From NCBI RefSeq assembly GCF_030824435.1, contig NZ_JAVBXS010000077.1, forward strand, positions 1 through 38,139: a stretch of DNA of 38,139 bases, written 5' to 3'. Below the pieces are notes generated by a model. The model was not told the DNA's origin and ran no database searches. It was given only the letters and a program-made list of their open reading frames with translations. Both the position numbers and the translations under genes were made by a program. This DNA is from Rheinheimera sp. (GTDB lineage: Bacteria; Pseudomonadota; Gammaproteobacteria; Enterobacterales; Alteromonadaceae). Positions 24,701 to 33,260 of this stretch are shown piece by piece. Position 1 is the first letter of the stretch; each line of letters opens with the position of its first letter.

Positions 24701-25281
24701 AAAAACAACAACAACAGCTGGAGCAACAGCAGCAGGCTTTATATCAGCAGCTGCAACAACAACAAGCCATTTATCAGGACTGGCAAAAACTGAACAGCCT
24801 GATTGGCTCGGCGGACGGCGCCAAATACCGCCGTTTTGCTCAAGGCCTGACATTGCAGCAGCTGATTGTATTGGCCAATCGCCAGCTGGATAAATTACAC
24901 AGCCGTTATCAGCTGTGCCGCAAAGCCGACAGCGAGCTGGAATTGCAGGTGCAGGACAGCTGGCAAGCCGATGTGGTGCGTGACACTAAAACTTTGTCCG
25001 GTGGTGAAAGTTTTCTGGTGAGTCTGGCCTTGGCTTTGGCTTTGTCAGATTTGGTCAGCCATAAAACCCGTATTGAATCGTTATTTCTGGATGAAGGTTT
25101 TGGCACTTTAGACCCAGACACACTGGAAACTGCGTTGGCGGCGCTGGATAGCCTGCAAAGCAGCGGCAAAATGATAGGTGTGATCAGCCATGTTGAAGCG
25201 TTAAAAGAACGTATTCCGGTGCAGATTAAAGTGCAAAAACAAGCAGGTTCCGGCTGGAGCACCCTGGTATTGCCGGTTTAA
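21754..25281 (+). CDS. sbcC: SbcC ATPase subunit (Rad50 homologue), glutamine-rich coiled coil
   Basis: The ATP-driven clamp of the SbcCD nuclease, 1175 aa against about 1050 in E. coli. The head is complete: Walker A GPTGAGKST (37-45), ABC signature LSGGESF (from 1081) and Walker B LFLDEG (D1113, E1114) with a following D-loop. The zinc hook CPLCG (C544, C547) sits near mid-chain, as expected at the coiled-coil apex. The two coiled-coil arms are extraordinarily rich in glutamine, with many runs of three to six Q encoded by mixed CAA/CAG. This DNA is a near-continuous imperfect CAR repeat from about 22430 to 24780. The ATG overlaps the sbcD stop. It converges on the GGDEF/EAL gene. Confidence 0.96.
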   Translation: MKILSLRLLNLNSLRGEWKIDFRDPAFASSNLFAITGPTGAGKSTLLDAICLALYHQTPRLKSLSPNSNELMSRHSAECLAEVEFSVRGQSYRAFWSQRRSRGAVDGNLQAAKVELATLDGQILTDKSSEKLKLTEQLTGLDFDRFTRSMLLSQGNFAAFLNASANERAELLEELTGTEIYGQLSMQVFQSCRELETEQKLTQAQLQGMQLLSADELLALQAAEQQLNQTQADLQQQQQALLPKLNWWQQQQSALAQQQQASQKLQQAQTEMDQAKVGLAKLETYPELARLQPLYQALLNARNQQQQAEVALTQWQQQYQPLADGQQQNTKLIGQYSKARLLVLSQSQQQTEQHIQQLQQQLGGRATAAFLAELLAAFKPAWLQAEQRQQQLVLLQQQALKLNQDLQQLSLAGQQKKQQEQTFATALSSAEQKLQQLQSAQQQLDIGVLQQQQQQLQSQQFMLAECMQQLAQLGQLQTKQQQLQQQGQQQSLLEQQLAQQVLQLRQAYKQQEAVVKDKELIFQQQLKITELSALRSQLQPGEACPLCGSAEHPAIVAYQQLTPGAAEQALLAAKQLLEQYLQQGTAAQQQHTKLQTELAGALQQQQELEQQQDKIQQQLQAALLPSELKALLLQTAASQNPAELEARQQQLGNELQQIQRQLLAYQHNQQQLLQAQQQLQQAAHDVQQLAQQLALDRQLYQQLQKELKHNDETQQQLQQQLQAQLLALGNELQQLGDAVITADNSVLWLAQLQERQLYWQQQLQLWQQQEQHLQQLQQQLLQLSPLLTQAQADFSHWQNVIAASLSLSNLIDTGDTQQPRLFSGQQPEPEAVPFSDKTADELQLLLQQHSSLWQQQQQQLAQLEGQQQSLLMQQQQQTAQLAALQQQWQQALAASPFATEIAFITAQLSDAQLLLLQQQKQQLQDAQTSAQALLQQATELLAQLAAAKPEVLPELAELELQQQQLQQQQQQLSEQLGEIRQQQKQQQQLEQQQQALYQQLQQQQAIYQDWQKLNSLIGSADGAKYRRFAQGLTLQQLIVLANRQLDKLHSRYQLCRKADSELELQVQDSWQADVVRDTKTLSGGESFLVSLALALALSDLVSHKTRIESLFLDEGFGTLDPDTLETALAALDSLQSSGKMIGVISHVEALKERIPVQIKVQKQAGSGWSTLVLPV

Positions 25282-25337
25282 CAGACCGGCCTTAACAGGC
25301 TGAGGTTTAATGGGGTTATTGGTATGTTGCCGGCAGT

Positions 25338-28300
25338 TTAGCTGCTGACGTAGTTGTTGCTGTTGTTGCTCTGGGGCATTTGTTGGCGCAGCAGCAATTC
25401 AAATTTTTCTGCACTGATCGGCGGGCTGCACAGGTAACCCTGATAATGGTCACAGTGCTGCTGGCGTAAAAATTCCAACTGAGTTGTGGTTTCCACACCT
25501 TCGGCCAGTACTTTAAAACCCAGAGTATGGGCAATACCAATAATGGCGGTTGCTATAGCCATATCGTCTTTGCTGGCCGGAATATCATCAATAAACTTCT
25601 TGTCGATTTTTAATACATCCAGCGGAAAACGTTTTAAATAAGCCAATGACGAATAGCCGGTACCAAAATCGTCAATGGCCAGCCGGATCCCCAGGCCACG
25701 CAGCTGATTGAGTGTATCTATCACTGCTTCTTCGTTTTCCATCAAAGCACTTTCGGTGAGTTCCAGCTCCAGCGCGTCGGCCGGAAAACCCGTGCTGTTC
25801 AGGGTTTCTCGCACCAGCGCTTTCATATCAAAACGTTTAAACTGACTGGGTGACACATTCACTGCCAGCGTCAGATTGTTCAGCCCTTGTTGGCGCCAAC
25901 TTTGGCCCTGAGCGCAACTTTGTTTTAACACAAAACTGCCAATTTCGTTGATTAAACCACAACTTTCTGCCACCGGAATAAAACGGGATGGTGGGATCAT
26001 GCCTTGTTGCGGGTCAAACCAACGTACCAAAGCTTCAGCACCAATAATGTGCCCGGTGCGGATGTCCAGCTGCGGCTGGTAATACACCTGCAGATGGCCA
26101 AGCCGGATGGCTTTGCGTAGATTTGCTTCCATCGTTAGTCTGTCCCGTGCCGCCTGGGTAAATTCATCGGCATAAAAAGTAAAGGTGCTGCGCCCTGCTG
26201 CTTTGGCTTTATACAAAGCTGAGTCGGCGCCTTGTATCAGGGCAGCTGTATTGTCTGCATGTGCCGGAAACAAACAAATGCCAATGCTGGTGCCCAGTGT
26301 CACTTCAAACTGACCATCCAGCAGCCAGGGCTGATTCATCGTTTGAATAATTTGTTCTGCCATCCAGGCTGCCTCTTCCGGCGCTGTCAGTTGTGGCAAT
26401 AACAGGGCAAATTCATCGCCACCAAGCCGGGCCAATAAATCGGCGGGCCGGCAATGTTGTTTTAACCTGCGGGCCACCTGTAGCAGCAATTCGTCGCCAA
26501 GACGGTGGCCATAACTGTCGTTGACGTGTTTAAAGTGGTCCAAATCCAGAACCAACACGGCGCAACTTTGTTGTTCAGCTCTGGCTGTTTTTATATGTTG
26601 TTCCAGCAGTTGCAGGAATAAATGCCGGTTGGGTAAATGAGTGAGTTCATCGTGATCGGCTAAAAAGGCCATTTCCGCTTCAGTGGCACGGATTTGTGAC
26701 AGATCGGTGAATATGGCGGCATAATGGCTGATCTGCTGCTGCTCATCAAAGACTGCGCTGATACTGAGCTGCAACTGCAATAACTCACCATCTTTGCGTT
26801 TGTTCAGAATTTCCCCTTGCCAATAATTCTGCTGCTGCAGCATTTGCCACATTTGTTGATAAAACTCAGCCGGATGACGGCCGGAGCGGAAAATGTTGGG
26901 GGTCTGGCCTATCAGCTCTGCTTCGTTATAACCAAACAACAGCTGCAGCGCCGGATTGACCGAAATAATACGTTTGTGCGTGTCGGTGATCAAAATGCCT
27001 TCACGACTGCTGTTAAAAACAGCCGCTGACAACCTTAGTTTTTCATCTTGTTGTTTACGTTCAGTTAAATCTAAATCCATACAAAAAATCTGGGCGGCCT
27101 GGTCCCGCAATTTCACCACTGCATGGCCGGAATAAACCGGCACCAGACTGCCATTTTTGTGTTGTAACAACAATTCAGACGAAGGAATAGGTTCGCCCGT
27201 TGCTGCCATCTGTTGCATCGCCTGCCGCACATCATGGTGCATTGCAGGTGGAATAATTAACTGCAGCAGGTTTTGGCCAATGGCTTCATCTTTGTTGTAA
27301 CCATAAATACGTTCGCTGGCTTTATTCCAATAAAAAGTAGTGCCATCCGCTTCATAACCCTGTACGGCAATTTCCGGCGTATTGTCCAATAAAGTACGAA
27401 ACCGCAGTTCACTGTCCTGCCAATGTTGTTCTGCTTGTTTCTGCCGGCTGATATCTTCAATTTCCAGCAGAATGTGGCTTAACTTTGCTGTGCTATCGAG
27501 AATTCTGCGTAATGAATAAGCTTGCCAGTAGCTGCTGCCATCTGGTCTTTGCAATTGACACTGACCACGCACCAGCTGTTGCCCTGCTTTAATTTCGGCC
27601 ATAGCTTCACGAATTTCATCTTGCAATTCAAGCGGGTACATTGTTGGTAATGCAGCGCCCAGCATTTTTGCATCAGGTACACCAGTTAAAGGTTCAAACT
27701 TCTGATTCAGGTAACTGACAATACCATCCGGGTCACAAATCACCACTGCAACAGGGCTTTGCTCCACTGCTTTTGATAACAGGTCCAGCATGGCTTTGGC
27801 ATCACTGCGCTCAATTAAAAAGGCGGCCAGACTGACGGTAAACTGGATCAAATCCTGTTCTTCCGGGTTAGGTGCTCTTTGTTCGGCAACATAAATGGCA
27901 AAGGTGCCCAACAGCGTTTTCTGGCTGTTAAAAAAGGGTGTGGACCAACAGCCGCCTAACCAGTCATAAGGGGCTGTCAGTTCGCGGAATTGTTGCCACA
28001 ACAGATCGTTTGCAACATCAGTGACTATCACTGGTTGCCCCGTGGCTGCTGCGGTACCACAACTGCCGTTGCCATAACGGATAGGCAGTCCATCGACCCT
28101 GGCATTATATTCAGCGGGCAGACTGGGTCCGGCTGCGACCCTTAAACATTGGTGTTGTAAGTCTGCCAGCAAAATGGAGCAGCGCAGGCCGGGCTGTTGT
28201 TGTTCTACAAAATTCACCAGTTCGGTCAGCAGTTGGGAAACCGGAACATTTTCCAGTAAACGATGTAATAAATGGCTTTGTGCATGTTGTTTCGACAGCT

Positions 28301-29294
28301 GCTTACGTTTTTCACGGATATTCTGAAAACACAACACCAGTACAGTACCATCGCCTGACGCCGGCACCGGAATGGCGCGGTAAGCACAAGGGATCACCTC
28401 ACCGCTGGTACTGAGCAATAAATCCGCTTCGCCACTTTGGTTTTGTGGTTTTTCCAGCAAAGTGGTGATATCACGCCATACCGTCAAAGCAGCTTTGTGT
28501 TTGGCAATCACCGTCAACATTGGCATGCCAAGTAATGGTTCAGTGTGCTGATAACCCAGCTGTAACAGTGCCGCCTGATTCACAAAAGTAATGTCGGCGC
28601 TGCGGTTGATACCAATAATGGCATCGCCTGTGGCATCAAGCAGCAGCTGCACCTGCGCCATACTGGACTGTAATGCCAGCATCGCCTGTTTTTTGGCGTC
28701 TATGTCTTCAATGACAGCAACATAATAACTCTGTTCAGCTTTGGCAGCTCTGTGCATAGACACCGACAGGTTGGCCCAGAAATACACCCCATCAGAACGA
28801 CGGTAACGTTTTTCCAGCTCGTAGTGTTCAATAGCGCCGCGGTTTAATGCCGACAGTTGGGTCAGGTCGTCCGCCAGATCATCCGGGTGGGTAATATCAT
28901 GAAAACTACAACCGGCCAGTTCTTCAGGTTGGTACTGCAGCATGTCGGCAAATCGTTGATTAAGCAGTATAAAGTGGCCAGTTAATGACACATGAGCCAT
29001 ACCAACGGCCGACTGTGAAAAGGTAGTGTGAAAATGTTGACTGGCTAAATCGGCACGTTGGGCATGATAAAGGCGTTGCCACAACAGCCAGCCCAACAAT
29101 GAGATACAGAGCAGGAATAACAACCAGCCGTTGACCAGATGCAGTTGTTGTGCCTGTTCAACAGCCATGGTACCGGACAATAACCATAGATCCAGATCCA
29201 ACAGCCAGCCCAAAGCCAGCAGTATAAAAGCTGCTATTGCCAGTTGAGGATATAAATCGTGTTGTTGAGTCGGATCTGCGCTGTTATGCCACAT
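25338..29294 (-). CDS. Membrane PAS/GAF sensor with GGDEF and EAL domains
   Basis: A 1318-aa c-di-GMP signalling protein. Two N-terminal hydrophobic helices (about 16-38 and 54-74) anchor it in the inner membrane. They are followed by two PAS domains, a GAF domain (about 335-490), then three more PAS domains. The GGDEF motif is intact at 958-962, with an RPAD inhibitory site five residues upstream. The EAL domain starts at 1087 and keeps the catalytic and metal residues in EALVRW, NVSPSQF, ELTESALMEN, DDFGTGYSSLAYL, LKIDKKF and AEGVET. Both synthesis and breakdown of c-di-GMP thus look possible. The ATG at 29294 is taken as start. A GTG at 29330 is equally plausible; both have short spacing to purine-rich sites. 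It is probably monocistronic. Confidence 0.92.
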   Translation of the reverse strand: MWHNSADPTQQHDLYPQLAIAAFILLALGWLLDLDLWLLSGTMAVEQAQQLHLVNGWLLFLLCISLLGWLLWQRLYHAQRADLASQHFHTTFSQSAVGMAHVSLTGHFILLNQRFADMLQYQPEELAGCSFHDITHPDDLADDLTQLSALNRGAIEHYELEKRYRRSDGVYFWANLSVSMHRAAKAEQSYYVAVIEDIDAKKQAMLALQSSMAQVQLLLDATGDAIIGINRSADITFVNQAALLQLGYQHTEPLLGMPMLTVIAKHKAALTVWRDITTLLEKPQNQSGEADLLLSTSGEVIPCAYRAIPVPASGDGTVLVLCFQNIREKRKQLSKQHAQSHLLHRLLENVPVSQLLTELVNFVEQQQPGLRCSILLADLQHQCLRVAAGPSLPAEYNARVDGLPIRYGNGSCGTAAATGQPVIVTDVANDLLWQQFRELTAPYDWLGGCWSTPFFNSQKTLLGTFAIYVAEQRAPNPEEQDLIQFTVSLAAFLIERSDAKAMLDLLSKAVEQSPVAVVICDPDGIVSYLNQKFEPLTGVPDAKMLGAALPTMYPLELQDEIREAMAEIKAGQQLVRGQCQLQRPDGSSYWQAYSLRRILDSTAKLSHILLEIEDISRQKQAEQHWQDSELRFRTLLDNTPEIAVQGYEADGTTFYWNKASERIYGYNKDEAIGQNLLQLIIPPAMHHDVRQAMQQMAATGEPIPSSELLLQHKNGSLVPVYSGHAVVKLRDQAAQIFCMDLDLTERKQQDEKLRLSAAVFNSSREGILITDTHKRIISVNPALQLLFGYNEAELIGQTPNIFRSGRHPAEFYQQMWQMLQQQNYWQGEILNKRKDGELLQLQLSISAVFDEQQQISHYAAIFTDLSQIRATEAEMAFLADHDELTHLPNRHLFLQLLEQHIKTARAEQQSCAVLVLDLDHFKHVNDSYGHRLGDELLLQVARRLKQHCRPADLLARLGGDEFALLLPQLTAPEEAAWMAEQIIQTMNQPWLLDGQFEVTLGTSIGICLFPAHADNTAALIQGADSALYKAKAAGRSTFTFYADEFTQAARDRLTMEANLRKAIRLGHLQVYYQPQLDIRTGHIIGAEALVRWFDPQQGMIPPSRFIPVAESCGLINEIGSFVLKQSCAQGQSWRQQGLNNLTLAVNVSPSQFKRFDMKALVRETLNSTGFPADALELELTESALMENEEAVIDTLNQLRGLGIRLAIDDFGTGYSSLAYLKRFPLDVLKIDKKFIDDIPASKDDMAIATAIIGIAHTLGFKVLAEGVETTTQLEFLRQQHCDHYQGYLCSPPISAEKFELLLRQQMPQSNNSNNYVSS

Positions 29295-29453
29295 CTTCCT
29301 GATGCCTGATTTCACAGCTACTGCTTTCACCGGCCTTTTGTTTTTTTTGTGAAAAAGGCGTGGTTGGCAACAGCAAGTGTTGAAACAAAATGGGTGTAAT
29401 TTTGTTGTTAAGCGTAGTTCACAGCCTTGGAATGACCAATAAAATCAGCAAAT

Positions 29454-29477
29454 CAGGAATGGCCTTAGCCATTCCTG
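29454..29477 (-). terminator. Terminator of the mscS-DUF481 pair
   Basis: A perfect 10-bp stem, CAGGAATGGC with GCCATTCCTG, around a 4-base loop, 8 bp past the DUF481 stop. On the - strand it is followed by a T-rich but interrupted stretch. Confidence 0.7.
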
Positions 29478-29485
29478 TATCAGAA

Positions 29486-30229
29486 TTAAAAAGCATAAAC
29501 AAAAGTCAGAGAGGTCTGGGTATCGGTTTTTTTCTTACCCAGAGGCACATCACTGTCGTTTTGTACTAAAAATGCGGCTTTCATCTGCATTTTGCCAATC
29601 AGACTGGCGCTGATCGACGATTCTGCTGCTGTTCTGGTGTTCTCTTCACCATGTTCAACACTCAGGGTTTGTTTAAATGCAGCCGTGCCGGAAAAAGCCC
29701 AGTTAAAACTGGCGGCGGTACGTACCATCAAGCCATTTTCAGTACGTTCATCTGCGGTGCGGCCGGAAAAATAGCCCGGACCAATTTCAGCATCCAGCGT
29801 TTTGTTGTCGTCCTGATACAGGCGGTCACCATAACCTACGGACACCAGACTGTATTTTTGATAAGCACCAAAGCTGTCATCTGTGTAAGAGCCCAGAACG
29901 TACAACTTGGCAAAATCATCATCCAGTTTGTAGCCGCCTTTGGCTGACACAAAAAAACGTTCAGCCGATTTTTCAGTTTGTTTATTGCCATCGGCATCTG
30001 TTATTTCGTCTTCTTTAAAATAACCGCCCAGACTGTATTCATTGCTCCACTGGGTCAGTTCTTGTTTGCTGTCAATTTTGCCGGTGACTGAAGTACCTTT
30101 AGTATTGCCCGACGTCATAATGGCGCCTAGCTCGGCCTGGGTGGTCCAGACTTTTGCTGTTTCTTCAGCCCAGCTGATAGTGCTTGTCAGCAGCAAAGCT
30201 GCAACTGAGATTTTTGCTGTTATTGTCAT
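29486..30229 (-). CDS. DUF481 outer-membrane beta-barrel protein
   Basis: A 247-aa exported protein. It has a signal peptide (cleavage after SWA-E, about residue 21). The DUF481 barrel follows, with ELGAIMTSGNTKGTSVTGKIDS near the start, alternating polar/aromatic strands and a terminal phenylalanine (FVYAF), the usual outer-membrane assembly signal. Similar proteins include E. coli YdiY, whose role is unclear. The ATG overlaps the mscS stop as ATGA, with GAGG seven bases upstream, so translation is coupled to the channel gene. A shared role in osmotic or acid stress is an inference. Confidence 0.88.
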   Translation of the reverse strand: MTITAKISVAALLLTSTISWAEETAKVWTTQAELGAIMTSGNTKGTSVTGKIDSKQELTQWSNEYSLGGYFKEDEITDADGNKQTEKSAERFFVSAKGGYKLDDDFAKLYVLGSYTDDSFGAYQKYSLVSVGYGDRLYQDDNKTLDAEIGPGYFSGRTADERTENGLMVRTAASFNWAFSGTAAFKQTLSVEHGEENTRTAAESSISASLIGKMQMKAAFLVQNDSDVPLGKKKTDTQTSLTFVYAF

Positions 30230-31053
30230 TCCTTAACCTCTTTTTTCATTTGTAAACTCATATGCGGAAAGGGGATCTCAATACCTTGTTCATCAAAGGT
30301 CAGTTTGATTTTTTCTAACGCATCCCAGTACACAGGCCAATAATTTTCGGCCTGCACCCAGGGGCGTACCACCAGCTGCACTGCGGAATCAGCCAGCGCA
30401 TTAACAGCCACCACAGGCGCCGGATCCTGCAGGATACGTTTGTCCGCGGCCAGAATATCAGTAAGAATTTGTTTGGCCAGACGCAGATCCGAGTCGTAAC
30501 TGATACCAATCACCAAATCAATACGACGACGCGCTTCGGCCGAATAATTAATAATGGCGCCACCGGTAATTTGGGAGTTGGGCACAATAATTTTTTTGTT
30601 ATCACCGGTTTTAAAAATGGTCTGGAAAATATCTATACGCTCTACCACTCCGCTGATCCCAGCCACATCCACCATATCACCGGCTTTAAAAGGCCGGAAT
30701 ATAATAATCAGCACACCCGAAGCAAAGTTTGACAAAGACCCCTGTAAAGCCAGCGCAACTGCTAAACCTGCGGCGCCTAAAATGGCAATAAATGAGGTGG
30801 TTTGAATACCCAGATGGGATAAGGCAATTAACGCCACGGCAATTAAAGCGCCGGCATACACAATACTGGATAAAAACGAAACTACGGCCCTGTCTACTTT
30901 ACGCAGCAACAAAGCTTTACTGACCAATCGCGCTGCACCCAAAGCCAGCCAGCGGCCAATATAAAAAATTACAATTGCAATCAACAAATTAAAAGCAGAG
31001 GTCAGCAGAAACTCCTGGTTCTTGCTGAGGTAAGTGAGAATTTGGTCTAACAA
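30226..31053 (-). CDS. mscS: MscS-family small-conductance mechanosensitive channel
   Basis: A 275-aa inner-membrane channel that opens under membrane tension in hypo-osmotic shock (E. coli MscS has 286 aa). Three transmembrane helices are visible. The third is the pore helix, with the glycine/alanine pattern AILGAAGLAVALALQGSLSNFASGVLIIIFRPFKAGD, followed by the beta domain (VPNSQITGGAIINYS) and the C-terminal cage. The start is a TTG at 31053 preceded by AAGGAG at seven bases; an upstream GTG in frame has no ribosome site. The downstream DUF481 gene overlaps by four bases. Confidence 0.93.
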   Translation of the reverse strand: MLDQILTYLSKNQEFLLTSAFNLLIAIVIFYIGRWLALGAARLVSKALLLRKVDRAVVSFLSSIVYAGALIAVALIALSHLGIQTTSFIAILGAAGLAVALALQGSLSNFASGVLIIIFRPFKAGDMVDVAGISGVVERIDIFQTIFKTGDNKKIIVPNSQITGGAIINYSAEARRRIDLVIGISYDSDLRLAKQILTDILAADKRILQDPAPVVAVNALADSAVQLVVRPWVQAENYWPVYWDALEKIKLTFDEQGIEIPFPHMSLQMKKEVKE

Positions 31054-31213
31054 ATAAAAACTCCTTCTGGATAAAGCGAAAAGACAGAACACTGACAGCT
31101 ATGCCATTGATCTAAACTCAAATATCATAACGTGAAATTGTATTTTTGCGTCTGCAGCAGTCTAAAGTTACCGCATGAACATCAGGTGAAGCAGTTAAAT
31201 TAAGGAGTGTTGA

Positions 31214-31762
31214 GTGGACTTGGCCAGATTGCAACAACAGCTGAAAGCCGGCCGCCAGGCGCCGCTGGAACAATGGCATCCGCCCTTTTGTGGTGATATT
31301 CCTATTGAGATAACACGGGACGGCCAATGGATGTATCAACATAGCCCGATAGGCCGTACCGAACTGGTCCGGTTGTTTGCTTCGGTATTACAACGTAAAA
31401 ACGGCGATTACCTGCTGACAACACCTGTAGAAGAAGTGCGGATCCAGGTGGTGGACGCCCCTTTTGTGATAGTCGACTGGTGCTGGCAGCAGGCTGATGG
31501 CCAGCAGCAGCTGCAACTGACTGACAATCTGGGTTATCAATATCTGGTGAGTACAGAATATCCGGTGTTGTTGCAGCCTGAACCCGGCTCCAGCTTGTTA
31601 TTGCCTTATCTGCAATTACCCAGAGGGCTAAGTGCTAAGTTAGGCCGAGCGCCGTTTTACCAGCTGGCCGAACAGGCGCAGCCGGCAAAAATAGCGGGTC
31701 AAAACCATCTGGTGCTGCACAGCGGCAGTTATCAGTTCAGTCTGGGGCTGGCTGAGCTGTAA
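31214..31762 (+). CDS. DUF1285 family protein
   Basis: A 182-aa cytoplasmic protein of the DUF1285 family, common in gammaproteobacteria and of unknown function. Family segments are EQWHPPFCGDIPIEITRDGQWMYQHSPIGRTELVRLFASVL near the start and DGDYLLTTPVEE-like text (here NGDYLLTTPVEEVRIQVVDAPFV). The GTG start at 31214 is supported by AAGGAG (31202-31207), six bases upstream. It is convergent with hemN, with stop codons only 5 bp apart and no separate terminator visible. Confidence 0.88.
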   Translation: MDLARLQQQLKAGRQAPLEQWHPPFCGDIPIEITRDGQWMYQHSPIGRTELVRLFASVLQRKNGDYLLTTPVEEVRIQVVDAPFVIVDWCWQQADGQQQLQLTDNLGYQYLVSTEYPVLLQPEPGSSLLLPYLQLPRGLSAKLGRAPFYQLAEQAQPAKIAGQNHLVLHSGSYQFSLGLAEL

Positions 31763-31767
31763 AGAGG

Positions 31768-33126
31768 TTAAATCACTTTTGAATAACGTTCAGTGCCAGA
31801 CAGCAGATAAGCATCAAAACAGGCCGCTATCACCCGTACCCAGGGTCTGCCGCTATCGCTCACCTCCAGCACATCGCCTTGCCAGCGCACCAGTTGGTCT
31901 TTTTCACATTCAGCCAGTTGTTGCAGGCTATGCTGAAAATAAACCGGAAAATCCAGCTGCCATTTAGCAGCAAAAGCCATGGTGTCGAGGCGGAAATTGC
32001 ACATCAGGCTGGCTATCAGGTCGGCGCGGATTAAGTCGTCCTCACTCAGACTCATGCCTTTATCAATGCTGTTGCCCTTGTCATCAAGGTCGCGGTAATA
32101 CTGATTTAAATCTTTTTGTTGTTGCCAGATTTCGCGGCCAACCTGGCTGATGGCTGACACACCCAAACCAAGCAAAGCGTCGGCGTTGTCTGTGGTGTAT
32201 CCCTGAAAATTACGTTGTAACACCCCTTGTTGCTGCGCTATGGCCAGACTGTCATCAGCCTTGGCAAAATGGTCCATACCTATGGCCAGATAACCGGCCT
32301 GTTGTAGTTTTTCGACTGACAGCGCCAGCAACGCCAGTTTTTCGCGGCCATCCGGCAAAGCTTCGGACGGAATTTTACGTTGTGATGCAAAACGGTCAGG
32401 TAAATGGGCGTAACTAAACAGCGAAATACGCTCCGGATTGAGGGTCACTACCTGTGCAAGGGTGCTGGCAAAAGTTTCAGCTTGCTGAAATGGCAGGCCG
32501 TACACTAAATCCAGATTAATAGAGTTGTAACCGAGAATTTTGGCCCCCAATACCAGCTCCTGTACCAGTGCAAAACTCTGTTCACGGTTGATCGCCTGTT
32601 GCACTTTGGCATCAAAATCCTGCACGCCAAAACTGACTCTGCTAAAACCAAGTTCACGTAAAAGTGCCAGTTTTTTTAAATCACAGCTGCGCGGGTCAAT
32701 TTCAATACTAAGCACAGCGTCGGTGCTGAAGTGAAAATGCTGACGCAAGCTCTGCATCATCAGGCGCAGTTGCGCTTCATTAAGAAAAGTGGGGGTGCCG
32801 CCGCCAAGATGCAGTTGTGTGACCTGCTGGTGGGCAGTGGCTTGTTGATAAAACGCCATTTCTTGTTGTAAATAACGCAGATAACGGTCGGCTTTGCTTT
32901 GATCACGGCTGATCACCTTATTACAACCACAGTAATAACAAAGTTGCCGGCAAAAAGGCAGATGCAGATACAGACTTAAATTGGGGCCGCTATGACGCAG
33001 CGCCTGCAGCGCTTTTGTGCTGCTATAACCACTTCGCAGCAACAGTGCTGTTGGGTAAGAGGTGTACCTTGGCCCTTTCACATTATATTTTTGTACCAGA
33101 GCTTCATCCCAAATCATCGTGTTCAT
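31768..33126 (-). CDS. hemN: Oxygen-independent coproporphyrinogen III oxidase
   Basis: A radical-SAM enzyme that decarboxylates coproporphyrinogen III to protoporphyrinogen IX in haem synthesis without oxygen. It has 452 aa (E. coli HemN has 457). The cluster motif is CRQLCYYCGC (C59, C63, C66, C68), preceded by the typical N-terminus YNVKGPRYTSYPTA. Later family segments are LHLGGGTPTFL and SFGVQDFD. No strong Shine-Dalgarno precedes the ATG at 33126. The neighbourhood (hemN near yihI) is conserved in E. coli. The divergent gap to the amidohydrolase gene shows only a half-matching FNR-like sequence. Confidence 0.95.
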   Translation of the reverse strand: MNTMIWDEALVQKYNVKGPRYTSYPTALLLRSGYSSTKALQALRHSGPNLSLYLHLPFCRQLCYYCGCNKVISRDQSKADRYLRYLQQEMAFYQQATAHQQVTQLHLGGGTPTFLNEAQLRLMMQSLRQHFHFSTDAVLSIEIDPRSCDLKKLALLRELGFSRVSFGVQDFDAKVQQAINREQSFALVQELVLGAKILGYNSINLDLVYGLPFQQAETFASTLAQVVTLNPERISLFSYAHLPDRFASQRKIPSEALPDGREKLALLALSVEKLQQAGYLAIGMDHFAKADDSLAIAQQQGVLQRNFQGYTTDNADALLGLGVSAISQVGREIWQQQKDLNQYYRDLDDKGNSIDKGMSLSEDDLIRADLIASLMCNFRLDTMAFAAKWQLDFPVYFQHSLQQLAECEKDQLVRWQGDVLEVSDSGRPWVRVIAACFDAYLLSGTERYSKVI

Positions 33127-33260
33127 ATCGCATTCGCTTCTGTGGTGCTGGCGACATCATAGCTGCTGTGATTTAGTAGGCTTTGATCCAACACAACATA
33201 AACACAGATTGCTAAAACAATAAGTCAGCACAGGATGCTGATCACTATCCGGGAACATTG

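Noticed and set aside
22430-24780. CRISPR-like or tandem repeat array suggested by repeated CAACAG words
   Set aside because: No fixed repeat-spacer unit; it is a continuous open frame encoding the SbcC coiled coil.
25273-25289. Hairpin CCGGT/ACCGG at the sbcC stop codon
   Set aside because: Only five to six pairs and no T-run on either strand, so not called a terminator.
33183-33196. FNR-like sequence TTGATCCAACACAA between hemN and the amidohydrolase gene
   Set aside because: The left half matches TTGAT, but the right half matches only three of five bases, too weak to list as a site although FNR control of hemN would be plausible.
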